Program-made: the position numbers and the translations under genes
Assembly: GCA_963678705.1 (NCBI GenBank)
Contig: OY783203.1
Coordinates: 42,718,347 to 42,782,346 of the forward strand
Direction of reading: 5' to 3'
Source of the DNA: Panorpa germanica
Lineage: Eukaryota > Arthropoda > Insecta > Mecoptera > Panorpidae
DNA length: 64,000 nucleotides
Notes under the pieces: generated by a model
Database searches by the model: none
Told to the model about the DNA's origin: nothing
The model's input: only the letters and a program-made list of their open reading frames with translations
Shown here: in pieces, positions 12,213 to 26,100 of the stretch
Numbering within the stretch: the first letter of the stretch is position 1
How the letters are laid out: every line of letters begins with the position of its first letter

Positions 12213-13081
12213 CCATTGTATTTAGTTGGAATTTAAAGTTTAAACTACAATCTTAAAAATATAATCAGTATATGTAAATAGTATTTGACCGTGTAGTATA
12301 TGACCGTGGCAATAAAGTAGGAAAGAAGAAATTACTGGAACATACAATTACCGTAGATTGGTGAATATAAGATGTTTGCTCAAATAATGATACGTTAGCA
12401 ATATGTAATATCTGTTGACTCACTGCTCAAACAGCATAATTATTTATAGAAATAAAACAACATGTACCAGTGTCCAGTACAATATTGACTATTGAGCACG
12501 TATTACCTTGTCCGGAAAGATGAGCAAATTTATAACCTTCAATGTAATTCACCTCTGCAGTGATTTTAACATGCGATAACATAATGCCAAACTGAGCGGC
12601 ATATATAAATTTTAATAAAAAATGATTTTAATAAAAATTTCACGTTTTTCATGGATTATATATATTTCATAGAATTAATGGTTTTAGAATTAACAGATTT
12701 TTTTGCATAAATTGAAGCTTTTACAATTTTACTAGTTTGTTTACAAAACTTTTCATCTATCGTTGAAACATAAAAAACAATTGATTTTTGTAAATTCATT
12801 AAATTCCTGAAAGTGAAAGTTTATCTCAACCAAAATAAATATTTTCAAATGTAAAAGAGGCAACTACTATATCTCCATTTAATTGTATAAAGTTGGAAAG
12901 AGAAATAATATTATGTAAAGATACTGACAATTTTTTTTCATAGGTGACATCTAACTGAAAACTGAGGCAAAAAGAATTAATTGATTTCTTGGCTGGAATT
13001 TCACCTAGCTATCTATACCATTTCACCAAAATGTTTACAGGGTAATACTTTTTTACAATATTGTATTGTTTAGTAAATATT

Positions 13082-13195
13082 AGACCGCTGCCTCATAAGT
13101 TTTGTGATTATGATCACACGCCTATTAATTCTGATAACTCCAAATCCAAGAAAATATAGCGCTGCTCCGGAGTCAAGAATAAATGCCACTATTAT
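13082..13195 (-). repeat. Decayed SINE copy
   Basis: Contains the SINE order in reverse: agaccgctgcctcataag, then a diverged aagaaaatatagcgctg-ccggag core, then aataaatgc. It is more diverged than the copies around the lipase gene. It is duplicated at 21451-21564. Confidence 0.5.
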
Positions 13196-14752
13196 TAACA
13201 AGTTTTTAAACCTGTTATATATTCATTATTTTTCTTGGTATTAATTTAAAATAAATATAAATATGATAACTGCACAAATGTGTAAACAATAATTTTTATA
13301 ATATTCCATTGTTTAAAATAATTAGTTATTAGCGACATCTGTTTGTCTATTTGTTAATATTGAAGCAATTATTTTATGACGGTAAGAAGAGTTCCTGTAT
13401 TTCGTAAATCCAGAATGTTAGTGTTTGAACTAAGTACAAATTTCGTGGATTAAAAATTTATCATTTACTCTAATGCAATGCATATTTGAAAGATATAGAA
13501 AGCAGAAGAAACCAATTATTAAAAATTTATTTATATTCTATTATGAATGGTATAGATTTGTAGCTAGTGCTTAAATATAATATTATATAATAACATTTTC
13601 ACTTTGTAATATCCTAAAACCATTTTAAAAATATAAAAAAATGTTTGTTTTCTTATTCACGTTAAATTTCGTTCGTTCGCATTTAATCAGTTCAATTCAG
13701 TTAGTCTACCTCACATGTAGAATCCAACCTACCATAATTAAATTAACAGAATTCTTTTTAAATATACACACAAGTTAGTTAAGAATATAAAGAAAGATAA
13801 TAATTAATGCTATTTAAATTATCATTTAAATATTATTGTTCTATTCAGTTCTATTAATCTTCTATGAGCTTTTGTAATATTTTCTATTTATAATTTTAAT
13901 ATTGGTAGCATATGAAAACATCTAGTATGCACCGTATGCACGTGATTGATTGTTTTAAATATTTAGTGCAAATTGAAATTTTAAATGTGTTTGCACTATT
14001 AAAAACAAAAATAAAACAAAGAAAGTAAGACCTTTAAGTTTATAACGTGAATAGTTTTTAATAATAAGAAATATAAATAATAATCTAAAACCCAAAAGGG
14101 GAATTTTAATAGCTTATTATAGTTATCGTTTTCTAGTGCTAATAATTATTTCAATTATTTTTTATAACTTACAAATGAATACGCAGATTGTCCGATAATA
14201 ATTCGTTATTGGACATGTCTTATAAAAGGTTCCTAAATAGGAATCCATCTTAACTAAAAGTGAATCTTAAAATAGAATTTAACCTGAAGGATGAAATCAA
14301 TTTTAAAAGCTTCATATCACGGTTTATTGAAGAAACTGTAAATATTTTGTGCTCACAACAAAACAGATTTATTCATAATTCGATTTATACTTAAGTATAA
14401 ATTTTATTGCTGCATGCATATAACTATCCATTGTGTCAGAGTTTTACTTCTCTTTTATTAATAGAAGAGATAATTCGTTTGTTTTATCTGCGAAGAAGCT
14501 TGGAGAAGCATTCCAATTTAATGTGATACTAAAACAAATGACAAATTAGATTAGTGACATTAACATAAATGGACGCGGTATGTAACTTAGACAGATCTAG
14601 TAAATTTAAATTTCTTAGTTTAAAGTTTTTTTTAAAAACAAAGTAAAATATAAAAATATAATTAAAAACGTGTGAATTTTATGAATTAAGTTTATTACTT
14701 GAGGGAACTAAAGAATGACTAACTAGGCGGAAGGAATCAATAATCATCACTA
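13196..14752. other. AT-rich upstream region of the truncated gene copy
   Basis: No exon or repeat is recognised. It holds the proximal upstream sequence of the CNOT9-like gene, matching 21565-23121 base for base as far as compared. Any promoter of that gene within this stretch therefore exists twice. Confidence 0.6.
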
Positions 14753-14983
14753 ATGATAATTCAAGTAAGCATGAGTTATCCGACCCGAGCATATTATCCA
14801 ACCATTGACAAGGATCGTGATTTGGTACAGCACTGGATTCTACAATTATTAACGTACTTTTTTTACGCGATTATTATATCATCTAACTCATTAGCTCCTG
14901 CTAATGAGTTCCATGATTCACTTGACACTTCTTGTTTATTAACCATTTTATTATTTATATGTACAGCAATTTCCTTGTCTTGA
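14753..14983 (+). pseudogene. Truncated CNOT9-like 5' end fused to transposon sequence
   Basis: The first 96 bp (14753-14848) equal codons 1-32 of the intact gene at 23122. At the duplication junction the frame runs into the start of the next repeat unit and stops after 44 more codons that have no relation to CNOT9. The putative product is 76 aa with only the first part of the first armadillo helix and a hydrophobic, meaningless tail, so it cannot fold as CNOT9. It keeps the same upstream sequence as the intact gene and may be transcribed if that sequence includes the promoter. Confidence 0.85.
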
Positions 14984-15413
14984 TCCCAAGGAGCTATTTC
15001 ATTTACTTCTTGATTTGAAGTTTCTATTGGCAAATTAGTTGCAGACAGCATCTTGCTTGTAGAGAAATAATTCTTGCAAAATTTTAACCGTTTATTTTTC
15101 CTTGTTTTGGAGAAAATTGACATTTTCGAAGTTACTACAAACACTGTTCATATGCAAGGAATCCATGATTCACTTGACACTTCTTGTTTATTAACCATTT
15201 TATTATTTATATGTACAGCAATTTCCTTGTCTTGATCCCAAGGAGCTATTTCATTTACTTCTTGATTTGAAGTTTCTATTGGCAAATTAGTTGCAGACAG
15301 CATCTTGCTTGTAGAGAAATAATTCTTGCAAAATTTTAACCGTTTATTTTTCCTTGTTTTGGAGAAAATTGACATTTTCGAAGTTACTACAAACACTGTT
15401 CATATGCAAGGAA
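14910..15413 (-). repeat. 252-bp direct repeat pair, second set
   Basis: Counterpart of 6541-7044 in copy 2 of the large duplication (14910-15161 and 15162-15413), with the same minus-strand open stretches. The short tandem repeat therefore predates the 8.4-kb duplication. Confidence 0.7.
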
Positions 15414-17702
15414 TGAATTTGAGTTGGGGGAATTCTGATGTCTGTAGTTTTTTGATTAATATATTAAGCGTCAATAAAATTGTATTTATTTAATTAGTTG
15501 TAATATTAATAAGCCCCCTGCAAAATTTAAACAGTTTATTTTTCCTTGTTTTAGAGAAAATTGACATTTGCCATGTGTGTTATAAACACTTTTTGACCGA
15601 TTCAAATATATGGTATTTTTACCATATTATTATTATTTATGTTTTTTTATTTTTTTTCGTACACATTGTAATGTATTTATTTAAATAGAAGACATAATAC
15701 ACTTGCAAATATTAAATCCAACAAGTATATAGACTTTTGCGAGAATGTCAGTTGGACACCACTAGTACTGCTCATTTTCGATATTTTCGCTGAAACTTTT
15801 CGCCAACTTCAGCGACGTCTTTTATACTGCATGTGACTTCACAACGCTTTTGACCCCTCTCATATTTGTCGCAATGTCTTGAAGACCCCCACTCACTTTG
15901 CATGTGACGTAATTTATGGATGGCCTCGTACATTAATAAGATAAAAAAATAAATCCAATAGGGTCAGATTTTCCTAATGGTATATGTAGGCTTGTATACT
16001 TAGTATCGAAACGTAAATAATAAAGTCTGTAAAACAGGAAGCACATTTACCATGGACCTTTATCCTCATTAAATAAACATTCGTTTTTCCATTATTACAG
16101 AGTCATATATGGTTTGCGAATAAAAGATGCGACTGCCAAATCATTTTAATTATATGAATAACCGCATGCAATATTTATATACATATAAATATTATGCGTG
16201 TGTGTGTGTTTTTGTCAGAAATAAGAACTGTATTTATAAGATCTTTTTCCGCATCAATGAAAATGTTGTAGTTATTTAACTTATCCTGTGTAATTAAAGA
16301 TAATGTTTACATAATAAATGATAAAGAGTGGTGTAAGAAGCTAGTCACTGCATCTAGTGGACATCCTCAACATGTATCATCCCCTAATTGGGTTACCACC
16401 AACGTGCCAACTTCATTGAATACGTTGTTTTGCACTAACAAAATTCATCATGAGAGCAAACTTTTACTTTAATTTGTATCGATACACCACTGTTCTTTCA
16501 TTCTCTTTCAGTGTATTCGTTTCGTCTCTTCCATGTATACGCTTGGTTAAAATTCGCTTAAATTCGACAGCAGTGTGAGAACTACGTAACGCCCATATTA
16601 GGACGGCTTTATCGCTTGCAGTTTGCGATGCTTCATTACATTTACAGGGTTCTGAAAGGAAAGCGTAGTAGCGCGTATACGTCCGGTGTATATTCGCTTA
16701 AATACGATTCCTTAGATTCATTAGTGCCTAATGCGAGTGGAACGTTACATGCGGAAAAAATATCTCTTAATTTATATCTTCTTCGAAACGGTCAATCAAT
16801 TTTAATTTTAAATTACGTCACACGCAAGGGGAAGAGTCAGAAGCGTTGTGACGTCTCATGTAATATAATATAGAAACTAAGTTAAAAAGAAAATTGTTAT
16901 GAAATTGTATTGTAAAGAAATTGTATTAATTTTAATGTATAAAGAGTTAATAAAAAAGGAGAGAGAATTTCCATGAGAACAAAAAAAAAGGAAATAATGT
17001 CATTTATTCTAAAAGCTGTACGTTACATACAAACGCAATAACACAATTTAATTTGTTTATTTACATATATTTTATAAATAAATAACAAATTTAAAGAAAA
17101 TTAAGTGAAATAAATAAAGGAAGTGGTTAATAAGCAACAAAGCAAAACAGATTACCTTGAAGCTTCAATAACAAAATAAAATTGATCGTTTCATTCGCAT
17201 TGTACATCACACATGATTGTGACATCGAAACAAAATTACATGTATTAAAAGTACAGTTCGTAAAAAAGTTTAATCACCATTTAGTAACAAACGTACTAAT
17301 GTTTCTCATTGAAACATGCTAGAGAAGTAACAAAACTCGTTAACAAAACTAAGGGACCTCATCGGTAGCGCAGTGGTTCTCACACAATTATAAAATCGAC
17401 ATGAACATACACTGACGAAGTACATGCAACGCCAAAAAAAAATGAACTGCAGAACTTACAGAACAAATGTCTGTAAGTCTGTAGTCTAAATATCTTAGAG
17501 TACAGCACAATAAACTACATGAAGAAACTGACTTACTGTGTATCAAAACTATAAAAATTCACGACAATTCTCATACACAAAATTTGGGACAATACACAAA
17601 CGACAGCCTACTCTTCAAGATCAAATGCCGTCTACCAAAAGACACAATCCTCTAGGCGCATGCTACACATAGCCATATACATATTTTTTTAAACACCTAT
17701 AT

Positions 17703-17890
17703 GGTCTTTCAATAAGAGCGATCATTTTATGGATATTTCAACACGAGCGGTCATTTTAAATCAATATAAAAATATTGTTATATTATTTATAATATATAAA
17801 TTTATAATATAATAATTTAAAGCAATATTTCTGTGAAAAGTGACGCTCTTGTTGAAACATCCATAAAATGACCGTTCTTGTTGAAAGATC
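17703..17890. mobile_element. MITE, 188 bp, second copy
   Basis: Same element as at 9334-9521, carried along in copy 2 of the large duplication. Confidence 0.75.
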
Positions 17891-18868
17891 ATATATATAA
17901 AATTCCACCATAGCCAAGATAACCACGTTTCCTACGCAAATACACAAGATAATATATATAAACTTGTCGACCCGTGTGTGGACGGGCTAAGCCATAGATA
18001 ACACTGAGGATTAATTTCGCGCGGTAAAAAACGCGAATCCTATAACACATGAAATCATATGAACATGCACACACCATCGATTTTAATATTGCGCGGAAAA
18101 ATATCTGCAGATTTCTAAAGAAATCACCCAGGCAAAGAGAGGTTTTTCTTCTTATCTTTTTTTGTCCAACATATAGTTAGTTGAATATGGACACACGCAC
18201 TACGGAATTAATTCTGCAAATACGTACGTTGTTGTCAGCGTATCTGTTTGGAAGCAGTATGCTACACGTCGCTGCATCTCTTTGAACATCTATTAACATG
18301 ATAAGATATATAAATACAACAGTCTAAAATCAGTTAAGTTTTAGTATACAGAATTAAAACCATGACGAAAGAAACCATTAGGAAATTGTAACGCAAGTTA
18401 TCAATACTTCATTGCATAACGCTTCAGCGCCATCCATTTTCAAGGGTAGTAGCTCAACTCAAAGGTGTTCAAATCATTATACAAACCTAAAAAATCGAAA
18501 TATTTATTTGCAATGATGCATCCTACTGTTTCAGAATGCTATAAAAGAATGTATCATAAGTAAAAGCAAAATGCAATTTTATAACAATAAACGTATGAAT
18601 TGTACATGAACTTTTTATAGCAATTATACATAATAGGGTATTGTATTCGTATTATGTTTAATATACAAAACAACATTGCTTTGCCTAGTATAACGTGACT
18701 GGTATGTGCTACGGGTATGGGTGGTATGTCGACATACGTGAGCAAATTCTAAAATATACTTAGAAATACTTTACAATGATCTCCTCATATTCGATACATT
18801 TGTAACTCACGTAAAAATACCCGATCATTTAAAAATAATGATTCAAATTACAGTGGCACCTTGAGTTA

Positions 18869-19329
18869 CGAACTTAAGGGGAGGGGGTAAGGTTTCAAAT
18901 TTTTTTTTCATTTTTTTTTATTTATTTGTATTATTGTAGAACATATTAAGTTTATTGTGTAAAAATTTGAAGTCGATTGGAGTAAAACTGTCGGAGATAT
19001 AGAGTTTTAAGTCTTCACCTCTCTGGTCTGCTTTCGTGTTACTTTGAAACTTTTAAATGCGGTGTCTCACACATTGATTTTTCAGAGTCGGTGCCCTCTC
19101 TAGCTCAAAATCTACTGGACCGATTCTTTTGAAACTTTGCACACTCTTTCTTTACATAAATGACGAGGTAACGCTGTCGAGTTGTTTTTAATTTTTTAAT
19201 TTTGACCTATTTTAAAATAACAAAGTTTATGATTTTTTTCATGAAAAATCGGTATTTTGACTTTTAAGTGCTGTAAAAAATTGAAAAATCAATAAAAAAA
19301 GGAAAACTCGACAGCGTTACCTGCAAAAA
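18869..19329 (+). repeat. Unclassified hairpin repeat, second copy
   Basis: Counterpart of 10500-10960 in duplication copy 2. The inverted arms lie at 19167-19183 and 19305-19321. Confidence 0.7.
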
Positions 19330-19390
19330 CTTATAAACTAATGAAATCATTTTCGGTTTTTCGATTTCAGAAAATCAAGTGATGAGTTAT

Positions 19391-20517
19391 CAGTGGCACC
19401 GGAATGTTACGTGGAAATTCGCAGTCAATGACTCATTTCTTGATATTTATTTATGAAAATTGCACAAAGTATTCTTTAAATGTCATTTTATCATATACTA
19501 ATTATATAAATAATTATATATTAACTGTGTCGTCAAAAATCATTATCGAAAATATGCTTTTTTTTATCGTTTTGGCCCTGGGCTACAGGGGCCACAAACG
19601 TGTGTAAGCAAAAATTCTTTCTTCACTATTTGAAATCATTAATACTGTTTCTAAAGCTCTACAGCATGAAATTAATGACTTACAGAAAGTTAGCAGTTTG
19701 CTAAGTAATCTTTTGAATAGACTGAGCAAAATAAGAGCTAGCAAAAGAGTAACAACTGTTTTCCAAAATAAAAGAAAGAAAATTTTTTTGATGAGCTATC
19801 AGAAGATGAGAGAATTTCAGACCCAGAATCAATGTACTATTGCTTAAGATTTCTGAGCCTCTGTGACCTAAGTAATATGTTCTAATTGCAACCTAAGAAA
19901 CTCATCTTTTTCAAACGAAATAATAAAAAAGTGAGTCGGAAAACTGTCTGCTAAATATAGTAAAGACAAGTCATTTGATCTTTATGAACAATTAATTGCT
20001 TTGAAAACATGCTTAAAATCTGAAATTCAGAAAATTCATTCCATTAGGGAACTCATGAAATTATTGCTGATAAAATTCAATAGCCTTGCATCCAGTTTTC
20101 CAGAGGTAAGCATGCTTTCTATTCCTGACCCTTCCGGTTACAACTGCAACAGCGGTTTTCGAAATTAAAACTGTTAAAAAATTATCTAAGGGCCTCTATG
20201 GGACAGGAAAGTCTATCAGAGTTGTCACTATTGTCTATAGAGGCAGAAAATTTAGAAAAACTGAAATCGTCTTGAGCTATGAATGATTTAATAAATAAGT
20301 TCGCCGAACAAAAGGCAAGAAAAGTGTATATTTGATTTAAATTGTTTGGTTAGCTTAGTTTCTAGAAGTATTAATTGTAAGTAATAACGTATAATATATA
20401 TATAATTAGTTTAATTCAATGCGAGCATTCTTGATCCTTTTGAGAAAAGTCTGTATCCATCATTAGGGCCCACCAACAAATTTTGATAGGGTCCGTCTAA
20501 GGCACGTTAAGCCACTG
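19391..20517 (+). mobile_element. Dead hAT transposon, second copy
   Basis: Same decayed element as at 11022-12148, in duplication copy 2, with the same frameshifts. The lesions therefore predate the duplication. Confidence 0.75.
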
Positions 20518-23121
20518 GGTTCTAGTAACCAACTTTATCAATATATAGTAATTTATAGAAATTAAGACATGGTTCGCAAGCCCATTGTATTTAGTTGGAA
20601 TTTAAAGTTTAAACTACAATCTTAAAAATATAATCAGTATATGTAAATAGTATTTGACCGTGTAGTATATGACCGTGGCAATAAAGTAGGAAAGAAGAAA
20701 TTACTGGAACATACAATTACCGTAGATTGGTGAATATAAGATGTTTGCTCAAATAATGATACGTTAGCAATATGTAATATCTGTTGACTCACTGCTCAAA
20801 CAGCATAATTATTTATAGAAATAAAACAACATGTACCAGTGTCCAGTACAATATTGACTATTGAGCACGTATTACCTTGTCCGGAAAGATGAGCAAATTT
20901 ATAACCTTCAATGTAATTCACCTCTGCAGTGATTTTAACATGCGATAACATAATGCCAAACTGAGCGGCATATATAAATTTTAATAAAAAATGATTTTAA
21001 TAAAAATTTCACGTTTTTCATGGATTATATATATTTCATAGAATTAATGGTTTTAGAATTAACAGATTTTTTTGCATAAATTGAAGCTTTTACAATTTTA
21101 CTAGTTTGTTTACAAAACTTTTCATCTATCGTTGAAACATAAAAAACAATTGATTTTTGTAAATTCATTAAATTCCTGAAAGTGAAAGTTTATCTCAACC
21201 AAAATAAATATTTTCAAATGTAAAAGAGGCAACTACTATATCTCCATTTAATTGTATAAAGTTGGAAAGAGAAATAATATTATGTAAAGATACTGACAAT
21301 TTTTTTTCATAGGTGACATCTAACTGAAAACTGAGGCAAAAAGAATTAATTGATTTCTTGGCTGGAATTTCACCTAGCTATCTATACCATTTCACCAAAA
21401 TGTTTACAGGGTAATACTTTTTTACAATATTGTATTGTTTAGTAAATATTAGACCGCTGCCTCATAAGTTTTGTGATTATGATCACACGCCTATTAATTC
21501 TGATAACTCCAAATCCAAGAAAATATAGCGCTGCTCCGGAGTCAAGAATAAATGCCACTATTATTAACAAGTTTTTAAACCTGTTATATATTCATTATTT
21601 TTCTTGGTATTAATTTAAAATAAATATAAATATGATAACTGCACAAATGTGTAAACAATAATTTTTATAATATTCCATTGTTTAAAATAATTAGTTATTA
21701 GCGACATCTGTTTGTCTATTTGTTAATATTGAAGCAATTATTTTATGACGGTAAGAAGAGTTCCTGTATTTCGTAAATCCAGAATGTTAGTGTTTGAACT
21801 AAGTACAAATTTCGTGGATTAAAAATTTATCATTTACTCTAATGCAATGCATATTTGAAAGATATAGAAAGCAGAAGAAACCAATTATTAAAAATTTATT
21901 TATATTCTATTATGAATGGTATAGATTTGTAGCTAGTGCTTAAATATAATATTATATAATAACATTTTCACTTTGTAATATCCTAAAACCATTTTAAAAA
22001 TATAAAAAAATGTTTGTTTTCTTATTCACGTTAAATTTCGTTCGTTCGCATTTAATCAGTTCAATTCAGTTAGTCTACCTCACATGTAGAATCCAACCTA
22101 CCATAATTAAATTAACAGAATTCTTTTTAAATATACACACAAGTTAGTTAAGAATATAAAGAAAGATAATAATTAATGCTATTTAAATTATCATTTAAAT
22201 ATTATTGTTCTATTCAGTTCTATTAATCTTCTATGAGCTTTTGTAATATTTTCTATTTATAATTTTAATATTGGTAGCATATGAAAACATCTAGTATGCA
22301 CCGTATGCACGTGATTGATTGTTTTAAATATTTAGTGCAAATTGAAATTTTAAATGTGTTTGCACTATTAAAAACAAAAATAAAACAAAGAAAGTAAGAC
22401 CTTTAAGTTTATAACGTGAATAGTTTTTAATAATAAGAAATATAAATAATAATCTAAAACCCAAAAGGGGAATTTTAATAGCTTATTATAGTTATCGTTT
22501 TCTAGTGCTAATAATTATTTCAATTATTTTTTATAACTTACAAATGAATACGCAGATTGTCCGATAATAATTCGTTATTGGACATGTCTTATAAAAGGTT
22601 CCTAAATAGGAATCCATCTTAACTAAAAGTGAATCTTAAAATAGAATTTAACCTGAAGGATGAAATCAATTTTAAAAGCTTCATATCACGGTTTATTGAA
22701 GAAACTGTAAATATTTTGTGCTCACAACAAAACAGATTTATTCATAATTCGATTTATACTTAAGTATAAATTTTATTGCTGCATGCATATAACTATCCAT
22801 TGTGTCAGAGTTTTACTTCTCTTTTATTAATAGAAGAGATAATTCGTTTGTTTTATCTGCGAAGAAGCTTGGAGAAGCATTCCAATTTAATGTGATACTA
22901 AAACAAATGACAAATTAGATTAGTGACATTAACATAAATGGACGCGGTATGTAACTTAGACAGATCTAGTAAATTTAAATTTCTTAGTTTAAAGTTTTTT
23001 TTAAAAACAAAGTAAAATATAAAAATATAATTAAAAACGTGTGAATTTTATGAATTAAGTTTATTACTTGAGGGAACTAAAGAATGACTAACTAGGCGGA
23101 AGGAATCAATAATCATCACTA

Positions 23122-26100
23122 ATGATAATTCAAGTAAGCATGAGTTATCCGACCCGAGCATATTATCCAACCATTGACAAGGATCGTGATTTGGTACAGC
23201 ACTGGATTCTACAATTAGCTAATCCAGAACGACGTGAAGACGCGCTGTACGAGTTGGTAAAAATGAGAGAATATATGGCAGAATTAGCCCCCATGTTGTG
23301 GTTCAGTTTCGGAACTACTGCGGTTCTTGTACATGAACTTATAGAAACATATCCCGTAATAAATCCACCTGCTTTAACTACCCGTCAATCGAATAGGATT
23401 TGTAATGCCCTTGCACTCTTTCAGTGCATGGCTGCTCATCAAGTTACACGGCCTCCATTTATGTCTGCAGAAATTGTTATGTTCATGCTGCCACTACTGA
23501 AGTCTACCATGACCACGCAGCCATTTGAGTATTTAAGACTAACTACACTCGGTGTGATAGGAGCTCTCATAAAGAGTGATGAGGACGGCATACTAAATTT
23601 CTTTCTAGGTACTGATATTGTTCCATTGTGTTTAAAAGTTATGGAGATTGGCCTAGATCTTAGTAAAACTGTGGCAATTTACATAATACAAAGGCTTCTA
23701 AGCAGAGACAATGGTTTGGCATATATGTGCGAAACTCATGATCGATTTATGCACGTATGTATGGTTTTAGGAAAAATGGTAATAGGATTAGTGAGAACAC
23801 CTTGTACACGAACATTAAAACTTGTAGCTCTATGTTATCTGCGATTGTCAGAAGACATGAGAGCACGAGAGGCTTTACGATTTTGTCTTCCACATCAATT
23901 ACGTAATTCAACATTTGCAGAAGCGCATTTAGAGGATCCGATTATTAAGTATAGTGTACTACAATTAATTAGGAATTTAAATACAGGACCATTTTATACA
24001 CTTCCGCCAGTAGAAGAAAATAGCTTTGATTCAAGTGATCATCTTATGCCATCGGCTCGTAAGGCAAGAAAACTTGCAGAAGCAGAACTGAATGATTCAG
24101 AAAGTGAATCGAATATATCAGAAGAAATTTCGGAACAGCAAACTTCCGAACAAACTAGACCTTCGTCAGGAAGGTACTATTATTCAAATAGGCCCCGAAG
24201 TCCTCTACTCCCGCTAAACCTGCAAGGTGTACCAAGTTATGAACCACCAATGAATATTATGTATCCTAATGCAATGCCAGGTATGCCGCTAAATAATCAT
24301 GTTCAACCAAATACATTTTTTCCTCGTTGTGTACCACCGCCGTTACCGCCAGGAGAGAATATCTACACTCGCGACACGATTTATCCTTATCCTACTTTTC
24401 ATTTACAAGGGCTTTCAAAACATGTACTACCACCTGATATCCCCCAAGATACAGATTTTACAAGTTCGTCTTGTGCAAAGTCTTCTAATCAAGATAAAAG
24501 TGAAACGTCTTCGGAATGTCAAAATTTTAATTCTTCCCTCCCAAGTTCATTAACAGAGGTTGCGTCATCGCCAGAGCTTAAACTAAATCTGTCAAATCCA
24601 CCGCCACCCATATTATATCCGCCACCAACTATGTTAAATCAACAAAAAAAATTGGACGGTGAACAACCACGCCTTTCCTCTAGAATTCAAATACAAAATG
24701 AATTATATCGGCCGCCTATAATGTCAACTCACCAACAAGAATCAAGATATCGCTTGTCACCAAGATTAGATCAGCCAAAAGAATTATTTCCGAATCATAT
24801 ACTGCATACTACAAATGTGTGTCCAGTTTCAAAGAAGTGGAATAACTCGGAGCAGACTCAATTAAGTACAATACCAGAAGATACACCACAATTATTAAAC
24901 AATGGAACTTTGCCAAAGTCTCCTCCTGTACGCCTGCCTTCCATGAAATACCCTCCTCCCATAATCCATAATTCTCTAAATCGCCCACCTCCATCGATGG
25001 CGCATCTATTACAGCCGCCAATGCAAATATCCAATGGTCCAATGTGTCCTACGCGTGCAGAGCAGCACCCTCCTTCGCAAAATGTGCCACGATATCTTCC
25101 ACCGGTGCAATATGCTTCAACGCCGAATATTCGAATCCAAAATGATTTATTGAGTCGCACACCACCTCAGCAACAAACAACGATACAACAATCAAGTTCC
25201 CAAGAACATTTATTAATGTGTACTCCACCACCTATACAATATACATTATTACGGCATCAACCCACACAACCGCAAATACTAATGCGCAATCCAAGTTCAC
25301 AGCAACAAGTACGGAACATATCACCGCAACAACAAGCAAAAATGCAGCAACTTCCTCAGCAACAAATACTTGCCCCACAAGCACATTCGACTGTTCAAAA
25401 TATATCACCACATCAAGAATCACCAACACAAACTGTCAGTCTGGAACAGAATTCTATAACTCATCAAACTACTACACAGGAAAATTTAATTTCTCAAAAT
25501 GCATCGCCGCATCAGGTTTCTACAACACATACTTCACCTCCACCTACAACAGTAAAGAACGTATCACCGAAGAAAATTACGATTCTTCAACCATCACCAC
25601 AACAACGTGTAACAGTACGAAATGTGTCACCACAACACTCATCAGCACGGACTTTATCTCCACAACAAAGTTCATCAGCACGGCTTTCCAATTCACCACG
25701 ACGTTCCACGACACGCAATGCATCTCCTCAGAAACATTCCATGGCAAATCATGGTTCTCCACAACATTCAAAAATACATCTTCCGTCACCAAAATATCAG
25801 TCAAAGCAGAAGTCTTCCGGTCAATATGAGACACAAATAAGTCGATCTGCAATGGTCCTTAACCATCTTCAAGGTATACAGAGTAAACCCCCACAACGTT
25901 TATATCCAGAACATGGACCAAATCCCATATCCTGTTCTCAAGAGCAGGTATCAAGTCGCGTTCCCACAACCACAAACAATCAAGTAAAAGCTAATCGACC
26001 AACATCTGTTACCATTAGCAACGGACCTGTATCACTTAACCCGTCAATTGTTCGTCCAGTTGTAACGCCAGAAGTTTTACCATTGTCAACAAAAGAGAAA

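Larger units (their letters stand above)
6477..14845. repeat. 8,369-bp tandem duplication, copy 1
   Basis: Everything from 6477 to 14845 recurs at +8,369 bp. The offset is the same at both ends (6477 to 14846, and 14753 to 23122), so there is no net indel between copies. Every stretch I compared by eye was identical. The left breakpoint lies in the last satellite monomer. The right breakpoint lies in codon 32 of the CNOT9-like gene. The junction at 14846-14848 has 3 bp (tta) shared by both parent sequences, which fits microhomology-mediated or replication-based duplication. It is either very recent or an assembly duplication. Confidence 0.93.
14846..23214. repeat. 8,369-bp tandem duplication, copy 2
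   Basis: Second unit, contiguous with the first and in the same orientation. It runs through into the intact CNOT9-like gene, so its 3' end is the ancestral arrangement and only the 14845/14846 junction is new. It therefore contributes the intact gene's 8.3 kb of immediate upstream sequence and its first 31 codons. Its repeat content mirrors copy 1 item by item. Confidence 0.93.

Noticed and set aside
24809-25852. Several antisense and out-of-frame ORFs, up to 203 codons, inside the CNOT9-like tail
   Set aside because: Low-complexity CAA/ACA-rich sequence stays open in several frames. The Thr/Asn-rich 203-codon frame is a shadow of the Gln/Pro-rich coding frame.
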